A stretch of DNA of 64,000 bases from Pseudopithomyces maydicus (Eukaryota > Ascomycota > Dothideomycetes > Pleosporales > Didymosphaeriaceae). The translations under genes were made by a program, and so were the position numbers. Shown here in pieces: positions 10,387-22,461 of this stretch. The stretch is taken from contig JANTUC010000001.1 of the NCBI GenBank assembly GCA_026873275.1, positions 3,658,001 through 3,722,000 of the forward strand, written 5' to 3'. Below the pieces are notes generated by a model. It was not told where the DNA came from. It made no database searches and saw nothing but the letters and a program-made list of their open reading frames with translations. How positions within the stretch are numbered: the first letter of the stretch is position 1; every line of letters begins with the position of its first letter.

Positions 10387-11679
10387 ATGGCCAAGTCACC
10401 ACTCAAGATCGCCGTCATCGCAGGCGACGGCATCGGCCCTGAGGTCATGCCATACGGCGTGCGTTGTCTGAAGGCCGCAGCATCCGTCTATGGACTCTCA
10501 CTCGAATTTACCGATTTCGACTTCGCTAGCTGCGATTACTACCAGAGGCATGGGAAGATGCTGCCTGATGATTGGAAAGAGACGCTGTCCAAGTTCGATG
10601 CTATTTACTTTGGTGCAGTCGGTATGCCGGATCTGGTGCCGGATCACGTGTCGTTATGGGGGAGTTTGCTCAAGTTTCGGAGGGAGTTTGATCAGTATAT
10701 TAGTACGTAATTTTCAGATATAGGACGAGAGTGTGGGTGCGGGTTTATGGCGGCAAAAGAGAACATTCTTCTCCCATATTCCAACGTACACTATATACAA
10801 GGACCACCCCCAAACCAAATGAAACCTCTACTAACCTCCATCCCTCCTCCAGACCTCCGCCCCTGCCGCCTCATGCCCGGCGTCCCTTGCCCCCTCGCCA
10901 ACAAGAAACCAGGCGACATCGACTTCTGGGTAGTCCGCGAAAACACCGAAGGCGAATACAGCTCCGTGGGCGGCACCATGTTCGTAGATACCCCCCGCGA
11001 GCTCGTCATCCAAGAAACAATCATGACCCGCGTCGGCGTCGACCGCGTCCTCACCTACGCGCTCAACCTCGCAAACAGCCGCCCCAAGAAACACCTCACC
11101 AGCGCCACCAAGAGCAACGGCATCAGCATCACCATGCCCTACTGGGACGACCGACTTCAAAAGCTGCAGGGCCCGTACTCGGACCTGAAGATCGACAAGT
11201 TCCACATCGACATCCTCACCGCGTGGCTCGTCCTCCGCCCAGAGCAATTCGACGTCATCGTCGGGAGCAACCTCTTCGGCGACATCCTATCCGATCTCGG
11301 CCCAGCCTGCACGGGCACGATTGGCATCGCGCCGTCTGCGAATCTGAACCCCGAGGGTGACTTTCCGAGCCTGTTCGAGCCGGTGCATGGCAGCGCGCCG
11401 GATATCGTGGGCAAGGGCGTCGCGAATCCGATAGGCATGATTTGGGCGGGGCAGATGCTGCTCGAGCATTTTGGATACAAGGAGGCGGCGGGGGGAGTGT
11501 TGGCGGCGATTGAGAAGGTGCTGGGGAAGGGGGAGGAGAGGGTTTTGACGCCGGATATGGGGGGAAGGGGGGCACGGGGTCGTTGGGGGAGGAGGTGGAG
11601 AGGGAGATTTTGGGAGGGGGAGGGCGTAGGGAGAGAGAGAGAGAGAGAGATGGGGAATGGGGTGGTTGTATGTATGTGA
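10387..11679 (+). CDS. tartrate dehydrogenase / isopropylmalate dehydrogenase-type enzyme
   Basis: Exons are 10387..10702 and 10853..about 11679. The 150 bp intron has a CTACTAACC branch point, and the junction completes DQYINLRPCRLMPGV. The N-terminus (IAVIAGDGIGPEVMPYG) is the nucleotide-binding start of the isocitrate/isopropylmalate dehydrogenase family. The sequences DFWVVRENTEGEYS, GSNLFGDILSDLG and LFEPVHGSAPDIVGKG carry the metal- and substrate-binding residues. ENTEGEYS with NLRP is typical of tartrate/D-malate dehydrogenases (TtuC/DmlA type) rather than LeuB. The enzyme would oxidise tartrate or D-malate with NAD+ in the cytosol. The frame breaks at the G6 run 11559-11564: one added base restores a Gly/Glu-rich end resembling the family (GGKGGTGSLGEEVERE), so the printed C-terminus after TPDMGG is probably wrong. 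The true stop is uncertain. Confidence 0.88.
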
Positions 11680-12285
11680 TTTACATGGATTGGTTTCTAT
11701 GTATGCTGTGTTTGTGTAGTAGCGAAGTTTTACTTACAGTAGCGTAGGTAGATGTGTGTGTTTTGTGTTTAGAAAAAGCGGCAGTAGGGTAGTAGCTGAC
11801 TGGATGAAGTTACATATAGTGGAGAAAAAGCTGTCGATCTCTCTTGTGAAAATTGAAAACGGGTGCACATAAAGGGTTATGAAAAAGTGTAGGTAGATAC
11901 TCTGCTGTTTTGTACCGCAGCAGCGATCTTTGGTCAGCCTCGTCGGTTCTCGGCAATGTACGCTCTCTTCGACTCGCTTAGTACCCATCTTGGTACGTAC
12001 CTAATGTCCGAATCTATCTCCAGCGGGGGCGGCTCATTGGCCAATATCCATGCGCAAGGCTGACAGATACCGTACATGGATAGATTGCGGCGGAAGAGGT
12101 GCTGGAGTCGAGCCTTCCTCCAGCTTCAGCCTGACGCCTACATAGCTCATTTTTCTCTTCAGCCTTCTTGCTTCCCACCTAGACACTTCCTCGGTCACAC
12201 GATCACATTCGCGTCGGCATTTGCTTTTGCTTTTCCGCGATTGAGCCTGGTGTAGTTGGCATATCTATCTACATATACATTCGTC
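11680..12285. other. intergenic, no gene seen
   Basis: About 600 bp with an AG dinucleotide run just before it (11633-11650) and several T/A-rich stretches. No coding sequence was recognised. The distal end is presumably the promoter of the HET gene at 12286. Confidence 0.4.
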
Positions 12286-14123
12286 ATGCGCTTGCTCAAT
12301 GTTTCTACGCTTATGCTTGAGGACGCTAAGGCGGGGGCGCAATACGCTATTTTGTCTCACACGTGGTATGTTAGCTTACATGAGAAGTGTATATCCGCTG
12401 GGTGTAAAAAAAACTGTTTTCCTGACGCGTTCGTAGGAAAGAGGGAGAGGAGGTTTTGTTCGATGAGTGCTATGATCTGGAGAATGCCCTGCGGCGTATT
12501 CCGTCTTTGTGGGAAGAGCGAGTCTCAAGAGGTCTTTTACAGAATTCCATGTCAAAGAAGAATGGCCCCAGCAGAGATGCAAACCCCAAGACCAAATTGA
12601 AGGCAGGCTACACGAAAGTAAAACGATGCTGCGAGTTGGCCAAAGCGCAGGGACTCAATTACGTCTGGATTGATACCTGCTGCATCGACAAGTCTTCATC
12701 GACCGAGCTCTCCGAAGCCATCAATTCCATGTTCGACTACTACAAACGCTCAACAGTGTGCTATGTATTCCTCGAAGACGTTAACGATTCCATCACTCAT
12801 GACGCTCCTATCTACAGCATATACAACCAGCTCCAACGGACGAGATGGGCAAAACGAGGCTGGTGTCTCCAAGAGATAATCGCCCCCGACGACGTCCAAT
12901 TCTACGACAACCGCTGGAAATACTTGGGCTCTCGCGAAAAACTCGCCGAAGCCCTCCACCACAGCACCAAAATCAACCTCGAGATTCTCCAACGATTACC
13001 GGGCCAAACACTGGACCTCTCCCGCTACAGCATCGCCCAACGCATGTCCTGGGCTTCCATCCGCAAGACAACCCGCCCCGAAGACATCGCCTACTGCCTC
13101 CTCGGCCTCTTCGACGTAAACATGCCCCTGCTCTACGGCGAGGGCTCGAAAAAGGCCTTCTACCGCCTCCAGGAGGAAATCATGAAGCACTCCATGGACC
13201 AGTCCATCTTCGCCTGGACAACCGACCGCACCGAATTGAACAAGCCAGTCGGCATCCTCGCACAATCACCCGCGGACTTTGCCTCCAGCGCAGACGTGAT
13301 TTTCTTCTGGGCAGACAGCGAACCGTTCGAGATGACGAACAAAGGACTGCGCGCGACATTTCCCATCGTCACGAGTCAGGAGCAGTGGCACACGAAGGTC
13401 ATGCTGAGCTGCAGGCACAAGGACAAGCCGGATTCGCAGCTTAGCCTGCGCATCGTGGAGGCGACCGACGACGCGACGACCAAGGCGAAGCTGTACATAC
13501 GACTGAATGGCCTATTCGAAAAGAGCAACGTGCGGGGCGAGAAGACGGAGACGCTCTACCTCGCTCGTACCGACTTCGTGCCCACCGCGCACGAAGGGTG
13601 CTGTTTCCGGTTCAACTTTGCGGGCCATACGATGACGCTCGGCGACCAGTTTCGCTGGTGGAGGCTTGCTGAGCCCTCGGAGGGCGCGTGGTTCGATGGC
13701 AGCCGCACGCTGCGGCTCGACCCCGATGCCGTGGTCAAAGCCTCTGACACGGAGATCCTCACCTACCTGGTGGAGTACTCGGAGCAGGTTCGGACGAAGC
13801 ATGCGCGGATCCAGCTCATGATCAGGCGGGGTGAAGGGTTTCACAGCTCGAGGACGACGACGTATCCGATATACACGTGTGGGTTTCAGAAACCGAACGG
13901 GGAGGAAGGATTGGAGTCGAGTTATGAATGTACTAGGGGGGATGTTCACTATACGATTGTGGCGGAGAAGATGAAGCCGCCGAGGATTATCATGGGGGAG
14001 GTGGTGTATGAGGTTCCGCTGAGGTTTATCATCGAGGCGGTGCCGAAGAAGAAGATGATTACGAGTGGTAGTGGGCTGAAAGCAGCGTCGTCTTCTCGGG
14101 CGAGCTTGGTGCCCTGGGTTTAG
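12286..14123 (+). CDS. HET-domain protein (first)
   Basis: The model is join(12286..12365,12437..14123), 588 residues. The 71 bp intron falls inside the conserved LSHTW motif, which the splice restores as SHTWKEGEEVLFDE. The HET block runs to about residue 200: GLNYVWIDTCCIDKSSS, the YY..S..CYVFLEDV segment and RWAKRGWCLQEIIAP. A later MSWASIRKTTRPEDIAYCLLGLFDVNMPLLYGEG block is common in this subgroup. The C-terminal half (about 300 residues) holds the usual GLRATFPIV segment and no NACHT, WD or ankyrin repeats. HET domains trigger incompatibility cell death in fungi; most genomic copies have no known partner. No frame damage is seen. Confidence 0.92.
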
Positions 14124-14564
14124 CACGCTCTGAAGCACGCCCACGAGGAATGCATGTTCCCAGACGATAGACTGTGGAGAGCATACACAGGCTATCTGGC
14201 GGAGAGGACCAGTGGCAGACGTGGGAGCTCGGGCGCTAGCCAGTTCGGTCCCTGGTAGAAGGGTCGAATCCACCTTCACCGCTCCACGCAAATCGAGGCC
14301 TCACCTCATGGCCTGCTAGCGTCACACCATGGCGGCATTTCGGGAGCGACAGATGGTGCGATTCTCCTCTGCGGGCGCTTGCATCTTCTCTACCGCCGCC
14401 GCCTGTTCCCCGTTCGGCACGCAGGCAGCGAAGGACCGCGCGTGAAGTTCGCGGGGCACCAGACACGCCAAACGTCGTCATATATCTACCGTACCTCACC
14501 ACCGCCGCCCTCAGCCTCTTCCCCCGAACTGCCCCCCGCCACGGAGGGAACCGTCGCGACGACC

Positions 14565-16578
14565 ATGGCGCCCCCGTCGCTGGCATCGCTCAGCATGCCG
14601 CCCAACTTTCTCATCGAGCTCGACCGCCTCGACCCCGATGTGCCGTTCCGCGCCTCCCAGACGCACACCCACCACACCTGGGCGCGTACCTTCCACTCGC
14701 GCCCGGAGCTCTACCTGCGCCCGCAGAGCATCCCCGAGATCCAGAAGATCGTCACCCTCGCCCGCCGCATGCGCCGCCGCATCGTCACTGTCGGATGCGG
14801 CCACTCGCCCTCGGACCTCACCTGCACGTCGGCGTGGATGGTGAACCTCGACGACTTCGGGAACGTGCTCAATGTGAACCGGGGCCGCAAGACCATCACC
14901 GTGCAGGCTGGAATACGCATGCATCAGCTGAATCTGGTCGCTAAAGAGCATGGCCTGACGATGCCCTCGCTGGGTTCCATCGACGTCCAGTCGCTCGCCG
15001 GCGCCATCGGTACCGCCACCCACGGCAGCTCCATGAGCCACGGCCTGCTGTCCGACAACGTCCGCAGCCTGCGCATCGTGCTTGGAAACGGCCAGTCGGT
15101 CAAGTGCTCGGCCTCGCAGTCGCCAGACCTCTTCCGCGCCGCGCTCGTGTCCCTCGGCGCCCTGGGCATCATCGTCGAGATCGAGTACGCCCTCGTGGAG
15201 CACAGCGACATCGAGTGGGCGCAGACCATCCTCCCCATGGACGAGGTGCTCTCCCTGTGGAACAAGGACCTCTGGACCTCGCACGAGTTCGTGCGCGTCT
15301 GGTGGCTCCCCTACATGAAGCGCGCCATCGTGTGGAAAGCAAACAAGACAACCAAGCCCCGCGTCCAGCCCGCCTACAACTGGTACGGCGGCAGCGTCGG
15401 CTACCACACGTACCACATCCTCCTCTGGCTCTCGCAATACGTCCCCCGCTTCCTCCCCTGGGTCGAGTGGTTCGTCTTCGGCATGCAGTACGGCTTCAAA
15501 GACGGCTCGACCATCTCCGCCGTCGAGGAGCAGCGCACCGGCCTCCTCATGAACTGCCTCTACTCCCAGTTCGTCAACGAATGGAGCATCCCGCTATCCG
15601 CCGGCCCCGAAGCCCTCACCCGCCTCACCGCCTGGCTCCACGGCGACGAACACACCTCGGCCATCCCATTCAGCCCCAAAGGCCTCTACGTCCACTCCCC
15701 CATCGAAGTTCGCGTCGCAAACACAGTAAACCGCCACCCTCGCCCTTACCTCGACACCTCCATCCCCACGGAACCATCCCTCTACCTCAACGCAACCCTC
15801 TACCGCCCCTACGGCCAGGACCCCCCTGCCGCCAACGCTACTACCAAGCCTTCGAGCACCTCATGAAACAGTACGCAGGGCGTCCCCACTGGGCCAAGAA
15901 CTTCGCAGCAGTCGACCACACGTACCTCTCGACCGTGTACAGCCAGGATCTAACCGACTACCTCCGCGTCCGCAACGAGGTCGATCCGGACGGCATGTTC
16001 CTGGGCGCGTGGCACAGGCGCACCATCTTACCTGCCAGAACAGAGCTCCCGGTTTTCCCGCTCGAGGAGAAGGAGGTTGTGCGTAGGGAGAGGAGGACGG
16101 GCGGTGTGGATTGGGTGGGGGAGCAGGCGAGGTGGTGGGATGGGGGCGTGGATGTGTTTGAGAAGAGTGGGAGTGAGAGTGGGGAGAGCTTTGATTTGAT
16201 GGTGGGGGCGGAGGCGGAGGCGAGTGTGTTGTTGGAGGGGTTGAGGGATGGAGATGAGGAGGAGGACGAGGAGGAAGAGGAGGAGGAAGAGGAGGATGAT
16301 GAGGAGGAGGATGATGAGGATGATGAGGAGGATGATGAGGATGAGGATGATGAGGAGGATGATGAGGATGAGGATGACGAGGATGAGGATGATGACGAGG
16401 ATGAGGATGAGGATGAGGAGATTGAAGGAAGAGCGAGAGAGGGACAGGCGGAGGGCCTGATGGGGAGGGGCGTGTTTGACAAGGTATGTGGTGATGAGCC
16501 CCTTTTTCGTTAATGATTGATTGAGGAGTGAGTGAGTGAAATGAGGGATGATGACCACTGACAAGTGTACAGATGTAA
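14565..16578 (+). CDS. ALO1: D-arabinono-1,4-lactone oxidase with acidic C-terminal tail (frame broken once)
   Basis: The start at 14565 (MAPPSLASLS) is preferred; a Met 30 bases downstream is possible. The FAD domain has RRRIVTVGCGHSPSDLTC, whose His normally binds FAD covalently, then SLGSIDVQSLAGAIGTATHG. The ALO domain includes VRVWWLPYMKRAIVWKAN, YLNATLYRPYGQDPP and the closing GRPHWAKNF. The enzyme makes D-erythroascorbate on the outer mitochondrial membrane. At the C6 run 15821-15826 the frame shifts: DPP must continue as CRQRYYQAFEHLMKQY, which needs one more C. After the domain comes a tail of about 170 residues, including about 60 nearly pure Asp/Glu (16252-16425). A GTATGT donor at 16484 and an ACAG acceptor ending at 16572 would give the end VFDKM and stop at 16578; without that intron the stop is at 16513. 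Confidence 0.88.
16252..16425 (+). repeat. GAG/GAT low-complexity tract coding poly-Asp/Glu
   Basis: A purine-rich trinucleotide tract on the plus strand inside the 3' end of the ALO gene. In the sense frame it codes almost only Asp and Glu. The antisense frames read poly-Ser or Ile/Leu-rich and are artefacts. Confidence 0.85.
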
Positions 16579-17812
16579 ACGCGCCCACGTCGTGATGAAT
16601 GGAAGCAATGAACCCTGGATGACACGATGACATAACGTGGGATAACGTGGGATGGAATGGGATGGTGCTGACGGACGATCCCATACGACCCAATACGATC
16701 CAATACGATCCGATCCGAGCAGATGAATACGTATATAAGTAAATACATACATGAAATAAATAAAGTACCTACGAACTTGGCTCTGTGTATCGAGATGAAC
16801 CAGTCCGACCCTTGACATGCAGGTATTTGGCGCGCTTTTGGGATGATTCGTTGGGCTGGGCGGAGGTGGTCTGGGTAGGTAACTTGGGACGATGGGTGGA
16901 GGAGTGAGAGATGGAAGGTTGGAAGATTGGAGGTGTTGATGTGAGTAGGCTGGGATGGGATGAGCTGAGGGGTGTGGGTGTGGAGAGGGAATAGGGGGTA
17001 TGGATGGCTGGATTGGAATGAATCGAATTAGAGTGAGGGGATGTGGCCGTGGAGAGGGAAAAGGGGTATGAACGGTGTTGTGTGGGGAGGGATAGAAATG
17101 CAATTAACATCACGTTATGGAAAAACAAAGGGGCAGTAGGTCAACTGAATCAATTTGTTATTATTGGAAGAGAAAATGGTCCGCGTTAAACGGGGTGAAA
17201 CGAGCAAAGCTGAAACGCTCACATCCAAGGTATAGAGAGTACAGCAAGCCAGTTCCGGTCGGCAACGCCCTTCCCGCGGCGCTTGCTGAACCCCGATACT
17301 TGAGCCGAATCTACGTCGCTGAATTTGCAACGCCTTCAATGTCCTGCGAGATGAGAGGTTTTACCTGTCGAGACGGTACCGTGGGACGGCACGCCTGACG
17401 GACGCTACCCCCAACACTACTGACCTACCGCATTGTCAGCAATACACTTACCCCGAATCATCGCATCTCTGAATGGTGAATACCTCCTACTAGATGTAAC
17501 TCGAAGAACGTGATATGATGCCATTGTACATTTCGGCTGTCACTAGAAGTAATTATGGTTGATTTGCACGTGGTACCGGCGCCCACAAATTCTACGTCGG
17601 GAGGAAGGTAAATATAAGTCACTCTCCCACTTTGACTTTGCTTGTCTTCAACCTTTTTAAGTATCCAGCTTCAACAGCCGTACTGTCCATATTCAAACTT
17701 CATACCGCCATCTTAGTAGTCTCGACACACCCAACGCTGTACAAGCCACCGTCTACCAACACACTCCCACCACACCACACCACACCACACCACACCACAC
17801 CACACACCAAAC
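16579..17812. other. intergenic, low complexity
   Basis: G/T-skewed sequence follows the ALO gene (about 16800-17060), with repeated TACGATCC/ACGATCCGATCC words at 16680-16720. No protein domain was recognised. A (CCACA)n microsatellite closes the region just before the next possible start codon. Confidence 0.4.
17766..17810 (+). repeat. CCACA pentanucleotide microsatellite
   Basis: About eight uninterrupted copies of a five-base unit (CACAC/CCACA register) directly upstream of ATG 17813. Confidence 0.85.
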
Positions 17813-18781
17813 ATGTACCGCCAACCCAACCGCCTAGAAACGCCAACCACCCCCTCCACCACCTCCCCACCCCCAAATCCCACCCTCGCCCCGCCCCCAA
17901 GTCACCCCCCGCCCACGACTGCGATCTCATCTCAGCCTTCACCTGGGTCTCGGCCTTCTCCCGGCCCGCCCCTCCGCACGTGACGCCGGTATGGCCGGGC
18001 GCTCACGTCCTGCCTCCCCACCACATGCAAGGCAACATGCAGGGCAACATGCAGGGCAACATCCGGCACCAAGCGCGAGGAACGGCACCCCTCGGTTGGG
18101 CTTGGCAAGAGTACCGCGGCGCATCTACAGCCCGGCTCCGGCGTGGCTCGGGCGAAGGGGGTGTCGAAAGATGGCGAGTATGACCGGGTTGGGGTTTGGG
18201 GTGCTGGGGTTTTGGAGGGGTACTTCTCTGGGGGAGGGGGAGGAGGGGGAGGAGGGGGAAGATGATGATGAAGATGAAGATGGGCAGGAAGAAGATGGAG
18301 AAGAAGATGATTATGAAGATGAAGAAGATGAAGAAGAAGAAGAGGAGGAGGAGGAAGAAGACAACAACCCCAACACAACCCCCATCACCATCACCCACCA
18401 CAAATCCCCTCCCAGTCCTCCCTCTCCTCCTGCACAACCCTCTCCCCCACCCCCAGATCGACGTCCCCAACCTTCTCGATCATATCCCGCATCTCGAGCA
18501 GCACGACCATCGCCCTGGGAAGCGACGATGAGGAGAACGAGGACAATTACCACGGCGATAGCAACGACGACGAGGAGGAGGAGGACGACGACGATTTCTA
18601 CGACGACGCACTGGATGATTTGGCGGTGGGAGCGTATCCGCCCGAGGGGGTGATATGCTTGTGTCTGGTTTTGATAGCGATGGGGGTCGGGGCTGTGGGG
18701 TTTTGCCTAGGGGTTGTGGTTGTGGATGGGGTGGAGATTGTGGAGGAGGTGGGGAGGTGGTGGAGGTGGTGGGGGGGATAG
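17813..18781 (+). pseudogene. possible frameshifted gene: Pro-rich, acidic, one membrane helix
   Basis: No single frame is open, but protein-like stretches follow one another in different frames. ATG 17813 opens MYRQPNRLETPTTPSTTSPP and a Pro/Ser-rich stretch. Next comes a stretch around GVSKDGEYDRVGVWGAGVLE (about 18150-18220), then an acidic stretch (about 18255-18360) and a Pro-rich one. Last is a frame with LGSDDEENEDNYHGDSNDDE and FYDDALDDLAVGAYPPEG followed by a membrane helix (VICLCLVLIAMGVGAVGFCL), with a stop at 18779-18781. G and C runs at the switch points suggest the homopolymer under-calls seen elsewhere in this window, so it may be intact in the organism. I recognise no family. 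It could also be a decayed gene or chance low complexity. Confidence 0.3.
18027..18062 (+). repeat. 12-bp tandem repeat
   Basis: A 12-base unit reading ATGCAAGGCAAC once and then ATGCAGGGCAAC twice (Met-Gln-Gly-Asn in one frame), followed by a partial fourth unit. Confidence 0.8.
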
Positions 18782-19157
18782 GTGGAGTGGGTGGGTTTTT
18801 ACGCTTTCGTGTTTGGTGCATCGTTTTGGTGCTGGTTCCGTTTGGTGGATGGGTTTTGGCTGGTTTGCTGGTTTGGCTGGTGTTGGGGTGATTTGCTTGG
18901 GTTTTTGCGATGATGGATAGGTAGATGGTTGATTGGTGGGGGAGGGGAGGGATGGAATGCGTGATTCTAGTTCTCGAGAGGGGTTTCTCTGGGGATCCAC
19001 TTGAGTACGAAGTCTTTGATGTCATTCTCGTGTCGATTCATATTCAGGGGCTGTATGCCTTCAGAACGCTACACGATTGCAACGTCTTTGATGCTATTTC
19101 TGGGTCATTTCATTCCATATTGAGGGGTTGTATGTCTATACCTTGGGATTGGGACTT
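18782..19157. other. intergenic, no gene seen
   Basis: About 375 bp, T/G-rich on the plus strand, between the low-complexity region and the 3' end of the second HET gene. It contains spaced near-repeats of a GTCTTTGATG word (about 19012, 19083, 19171), the last inside the HET gene. Confidence 0.35.
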
Positions 19158-21382
19158 TTACACAAGTACAATGTCTTTGATGTCGCCTTCCTCGTGACGG
19201 GCCCACCCTTCATCAACATTCATTTTCCCCGAGCGATATCTCATAGAAGGCTGTCGCTGGCGGTCCCAAATGCAAGTTCCCATGAGTGTGAAGTCTCCCT
19301 CGCCGACGGGTCTGAGAACATGCTGCTGGTTAGAGCCGCATAGAATCCACACCTGATCTCCTGCTACACAAGCTTTTGGCACGAGGCCGATGATGTCTTT
19401 GTCTCCGATGCAGATACGACGACCGCGAACCAGGTGGGAAAAGGATCGCAGATCAACGGCCGGATCGTCACCTCCATGGCGCCAACATATGTCTTCTTTG
19501 CCGCCGTTCAGTGGCTTGGGCTTGCTGCTGGGGCCAAGATCGAGCTGCCAGAGTAGGGTTGCGGCAGTGAGGCGTTTCTGCCCTTGACCACGGCGACGTG
19601 TGTTGATGTCTGCTGCGAGATCGGAAAGTAGGATTAGCATGTTACGAACGTCTTGTTGGTCAAATCGCTTTCTGTGGAGATCCAAGCTATCCAATATTCC
19701 ATCTAGGTTTGCAGGATGCACCCAGCGGATGCGACCCAATCTCTTCCCTTTCACCCGAAGACGAGGTGAATACGAATCCGAAACATCTTCCGTTGCGCCG
19801 CTAGGCCATTTATTTGCAGAAAAGGTCGGCATCTGCAGGACCGTCACGTTAGGCTTAGAAGTCCAGTCTGGGACCCACGATGGTAATTCGAGCTTCGGGT
19901 CGCAGCCGCCGGCCTCACAAGAGGCAAGGATCTTCAAGTTGCCAGAGTCCACAATCATCTTCCTAGCAGCATCGATGAAGATCTCCCGGACAGACAGATC
20001 GTAAGCCGGGGTGAACAGCTCGCCCGCTTTCCAATGTATGCCGAGCAGCGAGTAGATGTAATCGCGCGGGTTCGTGGCTTGTATGCCTGAGAGTCTGAAA
20101 TGATCCAGAAGTGGCCACACATGCATGTAATCGGAGCCGTCTCTCCCTGGCGGATGTTGCCTCATCGAAGTCATTTCGTGGAGGGATCTGTAGCCGTAGC
20201 ATGTGCCTCCGTTCCACGACGGATCAGTCATGCCGTAGAAGTCGTCGTCTAGACCCATGTCATTTAGGATATGAGGTATTTCCTCTAGATCACGGATGGT
20301 GATTGTCTTATCACCTATCAGGAACAGGTTCCATGGGCTTAGTACGGCCTCTTGTACCACCCACGCTCTCGAAAACTGTTGATCATATAAGTCAAATAGA
20401 AACGCAGGGTTTGCGCACAGACATACCCATTGTCGTTTGAAAAGGTCAAAAGCTGCGGATCGAACGTCGATAGTGTGCTGTTTGAAGCAGGTTCCGCAGA
20501 GAAGTAGCCGTTCGGCTTCGGGAGGCGGCTTATTCGGCCACCAAGGCCCTGCGGGAGAGTAGTCGACAGGGCGCTTCAACACAAACGGCTTGACTTGCTT
20601 GTGCGTTTCACAGAAGACAGGGAAACATTTCTCCCAGTATGCCAGGTGACGAAGCGATGCATCTGAAGATATACTCCAAAAGAATTCCTCGTGGCGGTTC
20701 GCAGACTTCAGACCTCTAACTTCAAGCTCGTGTATTATGGTTTCCGAAGCAGCGTCTTGTTCTCCGAGCCATACGAGGGTTTGCTCCCTCGCTTGTAGAT
20801 GGTGCCCATCATCGCTACTTGGCGACCTTTCTCCTCATTATCTTCTTGGTTGATGCACAGCTATGGCAAGCGTATCAGCTACCTTCCAGCCTAGTGTTCC
20901 GATCTTCGCATTTACAGTCACAACGATATCGGGACGATATGATACTTTCAACATACCTGATCTATCCACAAATGACCAGTCTTGGACGCTTTTACTAGGT
21001 ACGGAATGCAGTCCTTCAATGTTACAGTGATCGCTAATGCGGACCCATCCTTTAGCTGGAGAGTATGGCATCGATTCGGATCGCCCCAGGTGTAGGAAAT
21101 CGGCTCATATTCGGGGGCCCACTCGAGCAGGGCATCCACGAGCTCTACTTCATATCGAGGCCGCATTCGTTCAGCCGCCTCCATCATTCTGGGGATATTT
21201 TCAACATGAGAATCGGACCATTGCTGTTGCCTGTCATGAGATCCCTCAGGAACATTTTCGTCCTTCTCGACTGCAGTCACTTTTAGAAGCCTAATCGTTC
21301 GCCCTTCGATCGGGTTGTACTTGTAAGCCGGGCAATCGGGCACATCGATGGGAAGTTTCGGATGGCTCTGAGAACCGCCCAT
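19158..21382 (-). CDS. HET-domain protein (second), one apparent frameshift
   Basis: Exon 1 is complement(20957..21382) and exon 2 runs from 20860 to the stop at 19158; the intron is 96 bp with a GTATGT donor. The start MGGSQSHPKLPID is followed by EYEPISYTWGDP, LKDCIPYLV and HLWIDQ, continuing after the splice with LCINQEDNEEKGRQVAMMG. These are canonical HET motifs of the heterokaryon-incompatibility class. Further on come TLVWLGEQDAA, FSRAWVVQEAVLS and the DYIYSLLGI block. At about 20788-20797 the frame changes between GTIYK and REQTLVWLGE, as if one base were missing. This site is not in a long homopolymer, so either an assembly error or real inactivation is possible. With that base restored the protein would be about 730 residues. 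HET genes are often rapidly evolving and sometimes decayed. Confidence 0.82.
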
Positions 21383-22461
21383 GGCTAGTGATTTTCACGA
21401 AGAACAGTTACAACGCTGTGTACAATACACAAGGCTGCCACGAAAACGAAAAGATAAGCTCATTGCTTCTTCTCGTGTGGCTATGCCACGCTGTGATTGT
21501 GGCTGCTTGGCAGAGGTCGCAATACGAAGCACGTACATCCCAACACGCCCGGCACAGTGGCGACTCACGTGAGAGCGCCTCAACCTCGGGACGATGCATC
21601 TCTTCCGTGGTTATGGAACTCAACGCCGGCTCTATCCCAACCTTATCGTGAGCTACTATGTACAGTATGGTTTTCTCGGGTGTATCAGTCGAAATGAAAA
21701 GGCTCCGAAGTCCCCCGAGGTGGTCGAATCATGATGCACGCTAGTGGCGTCGCGTTCGGGTCATGGCAATATATGGCAAAGGAAAAATCCATCGACATGA
21801 CTCCAGAAGCAGGCTATGGGAGGCGCCGTGTATGGTCTGCAATAGTCAAACTCTCGCGGCTTTCCCCACCTCGAGGTAGTTCAAAATAGCATGTTATCGG
21901 CAGGCCCACTAGTGCGGCACAGTCCCTGCCAAGACCCCAGGGGATCGTCCCTTTTGGTTGATCATTCGAGGGCACTGCCGCGACTCCGCAACGGTGGGCT
22001 CCAGCGCCAACTTTGTCGGTCATCAGTTGCCACAAGCGCACGGCAGCCGTTGCGGTAATCTAAAGCGCGGCGGTCCTGGAGTGGATCTTCTCGGCGATGC
22101 GTTCTTCAACGGGAAGTAGACCCTAGGACCGTCCCTTCTCGACCTCCTCCTTTGAGATGGCCTCCGCGATGGCCCTGAAACTCGTGCCATCGCAAGCGAT
22201 AATTGACAGCGGTCCTCGTCGGTTCGAACATGATTCGCAATGCCTCGGATTCTAGCTGCCCTAGGAAACAGGCACTCCACCCAATCAAGGCCCACCTCCA
22301 CTATGATTTACGTGCACGGATGGTCCAGTAGAGACTATCCCATAGTTCGTGGCGATCTGTGAGAACGAAAAGAGAGAGCATTTCAAGACTATATATGGCC
22401 CCCGAACCGCCTCGATGTGTACTGCCACCACGATACCAAGCATCTCCAAGCTTTCAGCAAA
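21383..22461. other. intergenic, no gene seen
   Basis: About 1.1 kb between two divergent genes. Only short overlapping reading frames are present and none shows a domain. A TATATGG-type sequence near 22390 lies about 70 bp before the ATG of the second FAD oxidase. Confidence 0.4.

Noticed and set aside
10387..11679. LEU2-type 3-isopropylmalate dehydrogenase
   Set aside because: The NLRP and ENTEGEYS context and overall motif set fit tartrate/D-malate dehydrogenase better than LeuB.
14511..15437. 308-codon minus-strand frame opposite ALO
   Set aside because: Antisense shadow of a high-GC, codon-biased gene; the ALO strand has clear conserved motifs.
15861..16748. Long minus-strand frames with poly-Ser or Ile/Leu composition opposite the ALO tail
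   Set aside because: They are antisense readings of the GAG/GAT tract coding poly-Asp/Glu; no domain or splice support.
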